DNA of 60,587 nt from Roseomonas marmotae (GTDB lineage: Bacteria; Pseudomonadota; Alphaproteobacteria; Acetobacterales; Acetobacteraceae), in NCBI RefSeq assembly GCF_017654485.1, contig NZ_CP061096.1:1-60587 (forward strand), in the 5' to 3' direction. Of this stretch, positions 36,346-44,495 are shown piece by piece (the stretch's first letter is position 1; every line of letters begins with the position of its first letter). Below the pieces are notes generated by a model. The model was not told the origin of the DNA and made no database searches. It saw only the letters and a list, made by a program, of their open reading frames with translations. A program made the position numbers and the translations under genes.

Positions 36346-36357
36346 CCAATTTCTATC
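36345..36357 (-). promoter_or_regulatory. Box shared by the cse1 and cas3 upstream regions, cse1 copy
   Basis: GATAGAAATTGGA on the minus strand recurs upstream of cas3 as GATAGAAATCGGA (39159-39171). It abuts the predicted autorepression target. It may be a common promoter element or regulator site; which one cannot be told. Confidence 0.5.
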
Positions 36358-36443
36358 TACGTCCCCGCATCGCAGGGAACTCTGAGCAACCGGCGCTTGC
36401 TTGTCAGGCAATCACGGTTCATCCCGCTTTGGCGGAGGCGGCC
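36355..36443 (-). ncRNA. creR: CreR-like crRNA-like RNA gene between cas3 and cse1
   Basis: Reading the minus strand, a degenerate repeat (36443-36415) ends with GGGATGAACCG, keeping the full 8-nt handle and a short CCGC/GCGG stem. Exactly 32 nt later (36414-36383) a second degenerate repeat starts with GAGTTCCCTGC (array: GTGTTCCCCGC) and ends its stem with GCGGGGA. Its 7-bp hairpin is intact: the only stem change, C to T, still pairs with G as a wobble. Cas6e could thus release an RNA with a normal handle, 32-nt guide and 3' hairpin. The guide matches a PAM-flanked site just upstream of cse1. This is the known design of CreR RNAs that make Cascade repress cas genes. Transcription here is inferred. 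Confidence 0.88.
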
Positions 36444-39094
36444 CATTGCAAGCCATGCTGCGGATCGTAGTGCAGCATGGCAGCCTTACCTGTCTCAGGT
36501 TGAACGGCAACACCAAACCCATCTCCCGCCGGTGTCAGCACCGCCAGCAGCAGATCCTCCGCCTCCCTCTCCCACCGCTCCCAGCGGCTTCGCGCCGCCG
36601 CGACCGCGGCCTCCAGACCGGCTGGTGGGGGGCAGGTGCCGATGCGATGGCGCAGCACGCCAACCTCGGATAACGCCCAGGCTCGTGCGATATCGGCATC
36701 TTGGGCATAGGGCACCACCATGCCATCCTGCAGCAGCGCCAGCCGCAGCGTGACGCGCGGGCGTTCTTCCAGTCGAGTGGGCGTGCGGATATCCGAATCC
36801 CAGGCGCCCTGCCCGGCGGCATAGCCTTTGCCGACCTCTAATGTGTTCTGCCGGGCGATCTCCGTATGGCCCAGGGCAATCCCATAGGCCCGCCCGGCAG
36901 CGGCGGCCAGTGCGGGCGGGAGGGCGCCGGGCGCATTGGCATCCGCCGCTTCCTCGATCAGAGGACGCATATCGCCCGGTGTCGTCAGCATGCCACGGCC
37001 GAACAGCGCCCGCGCGCCACGCCAGAGCAGCGCCGGGTCACGATAGACTGCCGCCGTGCCTGGTTGCGGCCCGGCGATCCAGTCCGCCGCCGGCGCTTCC
37101 ACCGGAGCGGGAGAGACGACCAGGAATTCGGGTGAGGGCAAAGGACGCTCGTCTTCCGGCCGCTGATGCCGCCACAAACGCCCGGCGCGTTGGATCAGCA
37201 GGTCGACAGGGGCAAGATCACTGACCAGAAGATCGAAATCCAGGTCCAGTGACTGCTCCACCACCTGGGTCGCCACCAGCACGGCCTCCCGCATTGGACG
37301 GTGACTGTCCCGTCCGAAGCAACGCAGCACCTTGGCCTCGATCGCCAGCCGGTCCGCCATGGCGAAGCGTGCGTGGAACAACAGCGGTTCCAACCCTTGC
37401 TCACGCAGAGCCCGGGCGGCAGCAATGGCGTCGTCCACTGTGTTGCGCACCCAGGCAACAGCAGCACCGGCCCGGGCTGCGGCGACAATGCGCACCAGCG
37501 CTGCCGCCGCATCGTCCAGCCGTGTGACAGCCAGGCTGCGCGCCAGTCCATCGCGGACGGCGCAGGGTGTCTCGGTGGTGCCTGCCGCCGCAGCCAGGGT
37601 GGCCAGGGGATAGGCCGTTTCCACCAGCGCAGCCGGAGCTGCGCCCAACCCGGCGCGGAAGGCATTCACCAGTGCCTGCCGCTGCACGCGCGGCAAGGTG
37701 GCGGAGAGCAGCACCACAGAGCCGCCCAGTGCCGCCTGGAAGCGCAGCAGGGCTGCCAATTCGGTGCGCATATACGGATCAAAGGCATGCGCCTCGTCGA
37801 CCACCAGCACCTTGTCGGCCAGCCCCTGCAGCCGCAGCGGGGCGTGGCGGACCGGCAGAGCCGCCAGCAGCGCCTGATCCAGCGTACCAACGCCGACCTG
37901 CGCCAGCAGCGCCCGGCGGCGATCGTCGGCCAGCCAGGCAGCGCATTGCGCTTCCGCTTGGTCCTCCGTACCGAAGGTACGGGCGGGGGGCGGACCCGGC
38001 GCCAGGGAAGCGGCAAAGCGTGGATCCAGTGCCGCATGGCCATGCGCCAGGGCAAGGGAGGGACGCGCCTCCGCCGCGAACAAGCCGCGATACGAAACGG
38101 CGAGCCGCCCGAACATAGCATTCGCTGTGGCCATGGTCGGCAGCGCCATATAAAGACCTCCTGCCCGGCCCTGCGCCATCAGCCGGTGCGCCAGGGTCAG
38201 GGCGGCCTCGGTCTTGCCACTGCCGGTCAGGTCCTCGATCACCGCCAAGACAGGGCCCGCAGGCAGTTCGACGGTCTCCGCCCAGCGTTGAAGGGGTGAT
38301 GGCAGGGTCACGCCCGGGAACAGCCCCTGCAGTCCGGCGAAGGAGGCCGGCGCGGCTGGCGAGAGACCTGCGGCTGACAAGGCAGCAGCCGCGCGCGGCA
38401 GAGCATGGTCCCAGAAGTAGCCGGCCGGGTTCGCCAGAGCCGCAGCGCCGACATAGGGAAACCAGGCTTGGCGGGAGCCGATCCAATCGGCCAGCGTCAC
38501 CAGACCGGCCAGCCGCCAGCTACAGGCCACGAGATCGGGCAGGGCTGGGCGGGTCCAGGCCGCAGGATGGAAGATGTTGCGCAAGTCCGCCACAAAGTCG
38601 CGGGCCGCGCCAATGCAATCCCGGCACAGCGTGGCGGGGCCTGGATCTGCGCCTTCGGCTGCGGGGCGGCCGTGATGACCTGCCAAAGCGCGCCAGATAT
38701 GCGCCTTGTCGCTGTGCTTCCAGCCAAGCGGAGCCGGCAGCAGATCCGCCAGATCCTCCTCCAGAGAATCCCGCATCAGATGCAGGCCGAGCGCATCATG
38801 TCGGGCTCCGCTCGGGCGAGAGGCTGGCAGAGGCCCCAGCACAGAATTCGGCCAATGCTCTGGTGCCATGGCCTGAAAGCTGCGGGAGAACTTGCCGATG
38901 TCATGCAGCGCCACGAAGAAGCCGAGGGTAGGCGTGGTCAGACCTGCCATCACTCGACGCGGCAACAGAAGTGCGACCGCTGCAACATCCAGCGAATGAG
39001 CTGGCAAAGGATGCATGCCGGGCTTTGTCGGGTCCTGCGGCTGCGCCTTCCCCCAGAAGGTGGCCGCCGCGCTGACGGATCCCTGTCTCACCAT
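36419..39094 (-). CDS. cas3: Cas3 nuclease-helicase (type I-E)
   Basis: Cas3 is recruited by target-bound Cascade and shreds DNA. The N-terminal HD nuclease carries PAHSLDVAAV and ALHDIGKFSRSF. The SF2 helicase has Walker A LTGSGKTEAAL, DEAH in VVDEAHAFDPY, SATLP (motif III) and QRAGRLWRH (motif VI). I choose the ATG at 39094 (891 aa) because AGGAGAGG lies 9 nt upstream; in-frame ATG 39133 and TTG 39139 are alternatives. The last codons and the stop overlap the first degenerate repeat of the crRNA-like gene. The gene is separated from cse1 by about 150 bp and is probably its own transcription unit. Confidence 0.95.
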   Translation of the reverse strand: MVRQGSVSAAATFWGKAQPQDPTKPGMHPLPAHSLDVAAVALLLPRRVMAGLTTPTLGFFVALHDIGKFSRSFQAMAPEHWPNSVLGPLPASRPSGARHDALGLHLMRDSLEEDLADLLPAPLGWKHSDKAHIWRALAGHHGRPAAEGADPGPATLCRDCIGAARDFVADLRNIFHPAAWTRPALPDLVACSWRLAGLVTLADWIGSRQAWFPYVGAAALANPAGYFWDHALPRAAAALSAAGLSPAAPASFAGLQGLFPGVTLPSPLQRWAETVELPAGPVLAVIEDLTGSGKTEAALTLAHRLMAQGRAGGLYMALPTMATANAMFGRLAVSYRGLFAAEARPSLALAHGHAALDPRFAASLAPGPPPARTFGTEDQAEAQCAAWLADDRRRALLAQVGVGTLDQALLAALPVRHAPLRLQGLADKVLVVDEAHAFDPYMRTELAALLRFQAALGGSVVLLSATLPRVQRQALVNAFRAGLGAAPAALVETAYPLATLAAAAGTTETPCAVRDGLARSLAVTRLDDAAAALVRIVAAARAGAAVAWVRNTVDDAIAAARALREQGLEPLLFHARFAMADRLAIEAKVLRCFGRDSHRPMREAVLVATQVVEQSLDLDFDLLVSDLAPVDLLIQRAGRLWRHQRPEDERPLPSPEFLVVSPAPVEAPAADWIAGPQPGTAAVYRDPALLWRGARALFGRGMLTTPGDMRPLIEEAADANAPGALPPALAAAAGRAYGIALGHTEIARQNTLEVGKGYAAGQGAWDSDIRTPTRLEERPRVTLRLALLQDGMVVPYAQDADIARAWALSEVGVLRHRIGTCPPPAGLEAAVAAARSRWERWEREAEDLLLAVLTPAGDGFGVAVQPETGKAAMLHYDPQHGLQWAASAKAG

Positions 39095-39158
39095 GCCGCC
39101 AACCCTCTCCTGGAGCATCTCGTTCTGCTCCATCCTCAAACACTGCTTTAGTCAAATC

Positions 39159-39171
39159 TCCGATTTCTATC
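39159..39171 (-). promoter_or_regulatory. Box shared by the cas3 and cse1 upstream regions, cas3 copy
   Basis: GATAGAAATCGGA on the minus strand differs by one base from the copy upstream of cse1. It lies 26-38 nt before the ATG at 39133. Confidence 0.5.
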
Positions 39172-39261
39172 CAAGGCGCATTCTCTCGGCCGCCTTCGCC
39201 TGCTCCTCGCGCCTGACCGCCTTGGCGGCCGCGATGAAGCGCTGCGCCACGTCGTATACCT
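39172..39261 (-). pseudogene. C-terminal remnant of an unknown gene upstream of cas3
   Basis: A minus-strand frame reads VYDVAQRFIAAAKAVRREEQ and then AKAAERMRLG before a stop that overlaps the shared box upstream of cas3. The sequence is helical and charged like a true C-terminus. Its upstream part is missing, replaced by an IS5-type transposase fragment, so an insertion probably truncated it. The identity is unknown. Confidence 0.4.
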
Positions 39262-39531
39262 GCCGACAAAGCCTATGATGCCGATCACCTCCGCAAGCCC
39301 CTGGAGGCGCAGGGCACTGAGGTGGTCATTCCATCCACCCGCGCCCGCCGTAGACCCCATCCGCTGAACCGCCGCGCCTACCGCGGCCGCAACGTCATCG
39401 AGCACATGTTCGGACGCATGAAAGGCTGGCGTCGCATCGCCACCCGCTATGGCCGCCTCGCCAGGAACTTCCTGTCTGCCATCGCACTCGTCGCAACCGC
39501 TTGTTTCTGGGTGAGGCCTCATAACCAGTAG
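39262..39531 (+). pseudogene. IS5-family transposase, C-terminal fragment
   Basis: The frame begins ADKAYDADHLRKPLEAQG (second catalytic Asp) and continues with RRAYRGRNVIEHMFGRMKGW and the IATRYGRLARNFLSA ending typical of IS5 DDE transposases. The N-terminal half is absent. It meets another IS5-type fragment tail to tail at about 39525. Confidence 0.8.
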
Positions 39532-39809
39532 CTGACGATGGCGGCGAGCTGGACGGCGGCCAGTAAGTTGGTGGCCAGCTTGTCGTATCGGGTGGCGATG
39601 CGGTGGAAGTCCTCGATGCGGCAGAACATGCGCTCGATGGCGTTGCGGCTGCGATAGAGGAATGGGCTGAAGCAGCACTTCCAGAGGCGGTTCCGCTTCG
39701 GCGGGATGTTGGGCACGGCGCCCTGGCTCTGGACCTGCTGACGGACAGCATTGGTGTCAGAGGCACGATCGGCCATGACCAGGCTGTCGGCTGGCAGGTC
39801 CTGCAGCAA
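39519..39809 (-). pseudogene. IS5-family transposase, C-terminal fragment
   Basis: On the minus strand: MLQDLPADSLVMADRASDTN, then RSRNAIERMFCRIEDFHRIA and RYDKLATNLLAAVQ, an IS5-type C-terminus with the second catalytic Asp (ADRASD) and Glu. The N-terminal part is missing. It points toward, and slightly overlaps, the plus-strand IS5 fragment. Confidence 0.8.
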
Positions 39810-39828
39810 GGCTTCGGCAGCTCGGCAG

Positions 39829-40170
39829 TCAGCCGGAAACCTCGAAATACCCGCTGCTGTGCGGCGTCTGTGAGCAGGATTGTCGTCTCAGGTCATGACG
39901 CCCCCCTGCTGATGGGGGTGGGGTGATCGCTTGAGGAGGTCCGGTGCCGCTCTTCGCGGGCGCAGTTCGGGTGCTGAGCCTGGCGAGACGGGTGAAGTTG
40001 TAGGCGAGATTGGCCATGCCGATCTTCACCTGCGCCCGGGCGATGCCGATGGTGCGCACAAAGAGCGCCATGCGGTGCTTCTGGGCGGCAAAGACATGCT
40101 CAATGCCGGAGCGGATCCGGATCCGGCTGCTATCCAGGCCATCTGCAGCCCACCGCAGACTTGGCAACAC
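39829..40170 (-). pseudogene. IS5-like transposase fragment related to the 57-kb copy
   Basis: The minus-strand frame contains IRSGIEHVFAAQKHRMALFV and RTIGIARAQVKIGMANLAYN, nearly the same as the transposase interrupted by IS256 at 57.3-59.7 kb. The shared nucleotide sequence extends past the coding end. Only the C-terminal part remains here. Confidence 0.8.
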
Positions 40171-40191
40171 AACCGGGGCTGGGGGCCGGGC

Positions 40192-41103
40192 TTAGGACCA
40201 TCGCCCTTCCGCCAACAGACGATGCAGAGCCCGCGCGGGACGGGAGAGGCTGCTACCGCGCCGGCGAATGACCCCCATCGTGCGGATAATCTCCGGTTCC
40301 ATCAATGGCCGGCAGGTTAGGACCGCATGCGGCTCCAATGGTAACGAAAGTCGAGGAAGCGCGGTGATGCCTAGGCCAGCCTCAACCAGTCCGAGTGTAC
40401 TCGGCAGGTGCTGCATCTCAAAGAAGGGGCGGGGACGCCAGGCAGCATTGCCCAGCGCGCTCTCGATCAGCAGGCGGTTGCCGCTGGAAAGCCCCGCAGT
40501 GATGTAGGGATAGGGCTGCAGATCTACCCACCGGACGCTTTCCTGCCGTGCCAACGGGTGATCCTCCCGGCATACCAGCACGAACGGATCGCGCCGTATC
40601 GGCGTGAAGGCAATGTCCTCGTCGGACTGGCCCAGGAAGGTAACGCCCAGCTCGGCCCGCCCGTCGCGCACGCGCTGTAGGACCTCGCTCGCTGCCTCGT
40701 CGATGAGGCGGATCCGGACCTGGGGGAATTCCGCGTTGAAGCGGCGCAGCACCAGAGGCAAGAAATAGTAGGTGACTGAGGGCACGCAGGCGATGGTGAC
40801 GCGGCCGCCCTGGCGCTCCGTCAATTCCCGGACCGAGGTCAGCGCTTCCTCCAGCTCGTCGATCAGCCGCCGGGCACGCGGCAGAAACTCCCGTCCGGCA
40901 ACGGTCAGCACGACGCGCCGCGTGGTGCGCTCCAGAAGCGTCACGCCCAGCGCGTCCTCCAGCTTCTGCACGCGCCGGCTTAGGGCGGATTGCGACAGCG
41001 CAATCGCCGTCGCGGCCTCGTGGAAACTACCGAATTCGGCCACCGCGACGAAACCGCGAAGCCCATAGAGGTCGATTCCGACCGACATCACATTAATGTC
41101 CAA
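40192..41103 (-). CDS. LysR-family transcriptional regulator
   Basis: The HTH (residues 10-68) contains FVAVAEFGSFHEAATAIALS and QSALSRRVQKLEDALGVTLL. The C-terminal effector domain is typical, with GRAELGVTFLGQ and PLARQESVRWVDL-like sequence. Length is 303 aa; the ATG at 41088 is an alternative start. It is divergent from the PrpF-like gene, and an ATAAT-N12-ATTAT dyad lies between them, so it probably activates that operon. Confidence 0.92.
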   Translation of the reverse strand: MDINVMSVGIDLYGLRGFVAVAEFGSFHEAATAIALSQSALSRRVQKLEDALGVTLLERTTRRVVLTVAGREFLPRARRLIDELEEALTSVRELTERQGGRVTIACVPSVTYYFLPLVLRRFNAEFPQVRIRLIDEAASEVLQRVRDGRAELGVTFLGQSDEDIAFTPIRRDPFVLVCREDHPLARQESVRWVDLQPYPYITAGLSSGNRLLIESALGNAAWRPRPFFEMQHLPSTLGLVEAGLGITALPRLSLPLEPHAVLTCRPLMEPEIIRTMGVIRRRGSSLSRPARALHRLLAEGRWS

Positions 41104-41112
41104 AACGGGACA

Positions 41113-41134
41113 ATAATTTCGATCAGCGCATTAT
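41113..41134. promoter_or_regulatory. Candidate LysR-type binding dyad
   Basis: ATAAT and ATTAT arms separated by 12 bp, in the otherwise GC-rich gap between the LysR gene and the PrpF-like gene. Spacing and AT-rich arms fit a T-N11-A-type LysR site. Confidence 0.5.
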
Positions 41135-41222
41135 ACAAATGCAAGTGGGTGCCCTCATCGTCCCTGCGCGCAGACTCAATGGATTGAGAGACACAGCCTG
41201 CTGCAAATGGGGAGCAGATGCG

Positions 41223-42461
41223 ATGACGCCAATGGACCAAGTGATGCCCCCTACGCGCCTTCCGCCGGCTTGGGCTGACGCCCCGCTACCCTGGCCAGGC
41301 GCCAGGCGGCGCGGCGACCAGGTTGGCATCCGGTGCGTCTTCATGCGCGCCGGCACCAGCCGCGGCGCCTTCCTGCGGGCCGAGGATCTGCCGACGGATC
41401 CTTCGCTGCGGGAAAAGGTGATTCTCGGCATCTATGGCAGTCCGGACCTCCGCCAGATCGACGGGCTCGGGGGCGCCACCTCGCTGACCAGTAAGGTCGC
41501 AATCATCGCCCGCCCAACACGCCCCGATGCCGATGTCGACTATACCTTCGGGCAGGTGCTGATCGACGAGGCGCGTGTCGATTTCCGCGGCAATTGCGGC
41601 AACATGTCGTCCGGCATCGCACCCTTCGCGATCGACGAGGGGCTGGTCTCGGCCACCGGGCCCTCCACCATCGTGCGCGTGCACATGACCAACACCGGCA
41701 CGCTGCTGGTTGCCGAAGTGAGGGTTCGCGATGGCCTCAGCCTCGTCGCGGGCGAGGCGGAGATCGCAGGCGTGCCCGGCAACGGCGCGCCGATCCTGCT
41801 CGATTGGGGCGCAGTCGGCGGCACGCTCGGCAAGGGGCTGCTTCCCACGGGCCAGGTGCGTGAGGTGCTGGATACGGCGATCGGGCCGGTCTCCGCCTCG
41901 ATCGTGGATGCGGGCAACGTCGCCTGCTTCATCGAACCCACCGCGGTCGGGCTGACGGGCCAGGAACTGCCGGGCGTCGTCATGGACCGCGCGCTGCTGG
42001 ACCGGATCGAGGCGGTCCGCGGCGCTGCGGCGCAACGCCTCGGCTTTGTCGGGGACCAGCGGGCGGCCGCCACCCAGTCGCCGAACCTGCCGAAGCTCTA
42101 CATGGTGGCGCCGCCACAGGACTACCAGGATGCCAGCGGCCGCCAGGTACGCGGCGAGGCCATCGACATGATCGGGCGCGGCATGAGCATCGGCTATCCA
42201 CACCAGGCCTATGCTGCGACCATTTCCGTCTGCACCGTCACCGCGGCGCTGATCCCCGGCACCATCGTGCATGCGGTGGTGCGGCCAGCGGTGGGATCGG
42301 AGCGCCCGCTGTGCATTGGCCATCCGGCAGGTGTCATGGTGGTGCAGGGTCGCGTCGGCCTGCGCGATGGGCAGCCGGTGTTGGAACGCGCAGCAGTGAT
42401 CCGCACTGCGCGTCGGATCATGGAGGGAACCGCCTATGTGGCACTGTCCCGCTTCGCCTGA
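41223..42461 (+). CDS. PrpF-family isomerase/tautomerase
   Basis: Members of this diaminopimelate-epimerase-like fold isomerise substituted aconitate-type tricarboxylates or tautomerise oxalomesaconate. The signatures IRCVFMRAGTSRGAFL, GLGGATSLTSKVAII and DFRGNCGNMSSGIAPFA are clear. The ATG at 41223 (412 aa) follows GGGGAG; the frame is open to 41139. It is followed by a Bug gene and an SDR, suggesting a pathway for a carboxylated acid taken up from outside. The exact substrate is not readable. Confidence 0.88.
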   Translation: MTPMDQVMPPTRLPPAWADAPLPWPGARRRGDQVGIRCVFMRAGTSRGAFLRAEDLPTDPSLREKVILGIYGSPDLRQIDGLGGATSLTSKVAIIARPTRPDADVDYTFGQVLIDEARVDFRGNCGNMSSGIAPFAIDEGLVSATGPSTIVRVHMTNTGTLLVAEVRVRDGLSLVAGEAEIAGVPGNGAPILLDWGAVGGTLGKGLLPTGQVREVLDTAIGPVSASIVDAGNVACFIEPTAVGLTGQELPGVVMDRALLDRIEAVRGAAAQRLGFVGDQRAAATQSPNLPKLYMVAPPQDYQDASGRQVRGEAIDMIGRGMSIGYPHQAYAATISVCTVTAALIPGTIVHAVVRPAVGSERPLCIGHPAGVMVVQGRVGLRDGQPVLERAAVIRTARRIMEGTAYVALSRFA

Positions 42462-42487
42462 AACAAGCTTTGGGAGGAACAAGCAAG

Positions 42488-43471
42488 ATGATCTCGAGAA
42501 GGAGCTTGCTGGGCTGCGCGGCGGCGTTCGCCTCACCCGGCAGCGTCGCGCTGGCCCAGGCCATCGAGGCGGCTGAGGCGTTTCCCAGCCGTCCATTACG
42601 CCTGGTGATCCCGCTGCCGCCGGGCGGTGGCGCAGACCTGCTCGGCCGGCTAATGGCGAACAGCCTTGGCAAGGTGCTCGGCCAGGCGGTGGTCGTCGAT
42701 AACCGGGCAGGCGCCGGCGGTACCATCGGCTCCCGCTACGTCGCACAAACACGCGCCGATGGCTATACGCTGCTGCTGGGCTACACCAGTTCGCACGGCA
42801 TAAACCCGGCGCTGCTCAACGTGCCCTATGATGCGGTTGCCGACTTCACGCCGGTCTCCCTGCTGGCCACGGCGCCCAACGTCCTGGTCTGCAATCCGCA
42901 GTTCAGCCCGAACTCGGTCGCGGAGGTGGTGGAGCAGGCGAGGAAGCAGCCTGAAGGCGTGCGATATGCCTCGGCCGGCATCGGCAGTTCTCCGCACCTG
43001 TCAGGCGTGATGTTCGACCAGAAAGCCGGCACTCGCATGCTGCACGTGCCCTATCGCGGTAATGGGCCGGCCTTGCTGGCGGTGACGTCGGGTGAGGTAG
43101 AACTGACCTTCGCCAGCCTACCCTCGGCGCTATCGCTGCGGCAAAACGGCGAGGTGAAGGTGCTGGGTGTCACCAGCCCGGAACGCCACGCGCTTATGGC
43201 CGATGTACCACCTGTCGCCGACACGCTACCCGGCTTTGATACAGGACAGTGGTACGCCATCTACGCGCCGCCGAACCTGCCCCAGCCGCTACTAGGACGA
43301 CTGAACCGCGCGACCAACGAGGCGCTAGGTGACCCTGCGATCGCCGCGCAGATCCAGGGCGAGGGTTTTGAAGTGCTAGGCAGCACGCCGGAGGAACTGC
43401 GACGCTACACGCAGAATGAGATCACCAAGTGGCGCCAGCTAGCGGCGGAAACCGGGCTGCGGCTTGACTAG
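42488..43471 (+). CDS. Bug/TctC-family periplasmic solute-binding protein
   Basis: The start MISRRSLLGCAAAFASPGSV is a signal peptide with a twin-arginine-like motif. The mature part has RPLRLVIPLPPGGGADLLGR, DNRAGAGGTI and RADGYTLLLG, the Bug signatures. I start at the ATG at 42488 (327 aa), preceded by GGGAGGA. It lies 26 bp after the PrpF-like gene, so the two are probably co-transcribed, which suggests a tricarboxylate or related acid as ligand. Confidence 0.92.
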   Translation: MISRRSLLGCAAAFASPGSVALAQAIEAAEAFPSRPLRLVIPLPPGGGADLLGRLMANSLGKVLGQAVVVDNRAGAGGTIGSRYVAQTRADGYTLLLGYTSSHGINPALLNVPYDAVADFTPVSLLATAPNVLVCNPQFSPNSVAEVVEQARKQPEGVRYASAGIGSSPHLSGVMFDQKAGTRMLHVPYRGNGPALLAVTSGEVELTFASLPSALSLRQNGEVKVLGVTSPERHALMADVPPVADTLPGFDTGQWYAIYAPPNLPQPLLGRLNRATNEALGDPAIAAQIQGEGFEVLGSTPEELRRYTQNEITKWRQLAAETGLRLD

Positions 43472-43519
43472 GAACGCCTTGCCACGCGAGGCGCGAAGCA
43501 GAGAAAGCGAGGACACGAC

Positions 43520-44275
43520 ATGGAACTGGGACTGAAGGGCCGCCGCGCGGTTGTGACTGGCGCTAGCCAGGGCATCGGCCGCGCGGTGGCGCGTGCCCTG
43601 GCACTGGAAGGCGCGCAGGTCGCTGGCGTCGCACGCCGGGTGGAGGCCGTCGCCGCGCTGGCACAGAAGGTGCGCGCGGAGGGTGGCAGCGCCATCATCC
43701 CGATTGCCGCCGACCTGATGACACCGGGCGCGGCACTGGAGATCGCCGCTGCAGCGGAGAAGGCGCTGGGCGGCGTCGACATCCTGATCAACGCGGCCGG
43801 CGGCAGCCGCCCTCTAACCTTCGACGCGCCGCGCGAGGCCTGGGACGAGGGAATGGAGCTGAACTTCCACCGGCTGCGCGAGCTGACACATGCGCTGGTG
43901 CCCGGCATGCGCGCGCGTGGCTGGGGCCGCATCGTGAACTTCACCGGCACCTCTGAGCCGAAAATCATCAACGCGGCCTTCGCCGCCAAGGCAGCGGTGC
44001 ATGTCTGGTCGAAGGGATTGTCACGCGACATCGCCGCCGATGGCGTGACCATCAACTGCCTACAGCCTGGCCGCATTCGAAGTGAGCAGATGGCGAAGCG
44101 CTATCCGACGCAGGAGGCGGAGCAGGCCTTCGCTGATGAGGAGATTCCGGCACGGCGCTTCGGAGAAGCGGAGGAGATCGCCGATCTAGCCGTGTTCTTG
44201 GCCTCGGCACGCGCTGCCTATGTCACAGGAACCGTCATCCCAGTGGACGGTGGCATGAGCCGCTTCGCCTTCTGA
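43520..44275 (+). CDS. Short-chain dehydrogenase/reductase
   Basis: A classical 251-residue SDR. The nucleotide-binding motif is GASQGIGRAVARALALEG near residues 15-32, followed by the NAAGG motif. The usual catalytic YxxxK is atypical: the expected region reads FAAKAAVHVWSKGLSRDI, with no Tyr at the usual spacing. The C-terminal YVTGTVIPVDGGMS is standard. It follows the Bug gene in the same operon and may oxidise or reduce the pathway intermediate, although the altered active site makes this uncertain. Confidence 0.88.
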   Translation: MELGLKGRRAVVTGASQGIGRAVARALALEGAQVAGVARRVEAVAALAQKVRAEGGSAIIPIAADLMTPGAALEIAAAAEKALGGVDILINAAGGSRPLTFDAPREAWDEGMELNFHRLRELTHALVPGMRARGWGRIVNFTGTSEPKIINAAFAAKAAVHVWSKGLSRDIAADGVTINCLQPGRIRSEQMAKRYPTQEAEQAFADEEIPARRFGEAEEIADLAVFLASARAAYVTGTVIPVDGGMSRFAF

Positions 44276-44495
44276 CCCGGCCGAAGCCGCTGCCCATCAT
44301 TCCATCTACCTGCAGTGCGCCGTCGGGTGCGGCAGCGCCTTGAGCTCGGCATCCGGGTGAGCCAACTGGCTGGCCGACGGAGCGCACCTAGACCAGATGT
44401 CCGTCTGAGGCGGGGTGGCCCGCCTCGAACTGTGCAGGAATGACGAGGGTTGCGCCGGATGGGCCGGCGCCTTGCCTCAGCACAGGAGACGGGCC

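Noticed and set aside
36362..36443. Reading the cas3-cse1 repeats as an ordinary second, decayed CRISPR array
   Set aside because: The exact 32-nt spacing, conserved handle, compensated hairpin and PAM-flanked seed match upstream of cse1 argue for a selected guide instead of decay.
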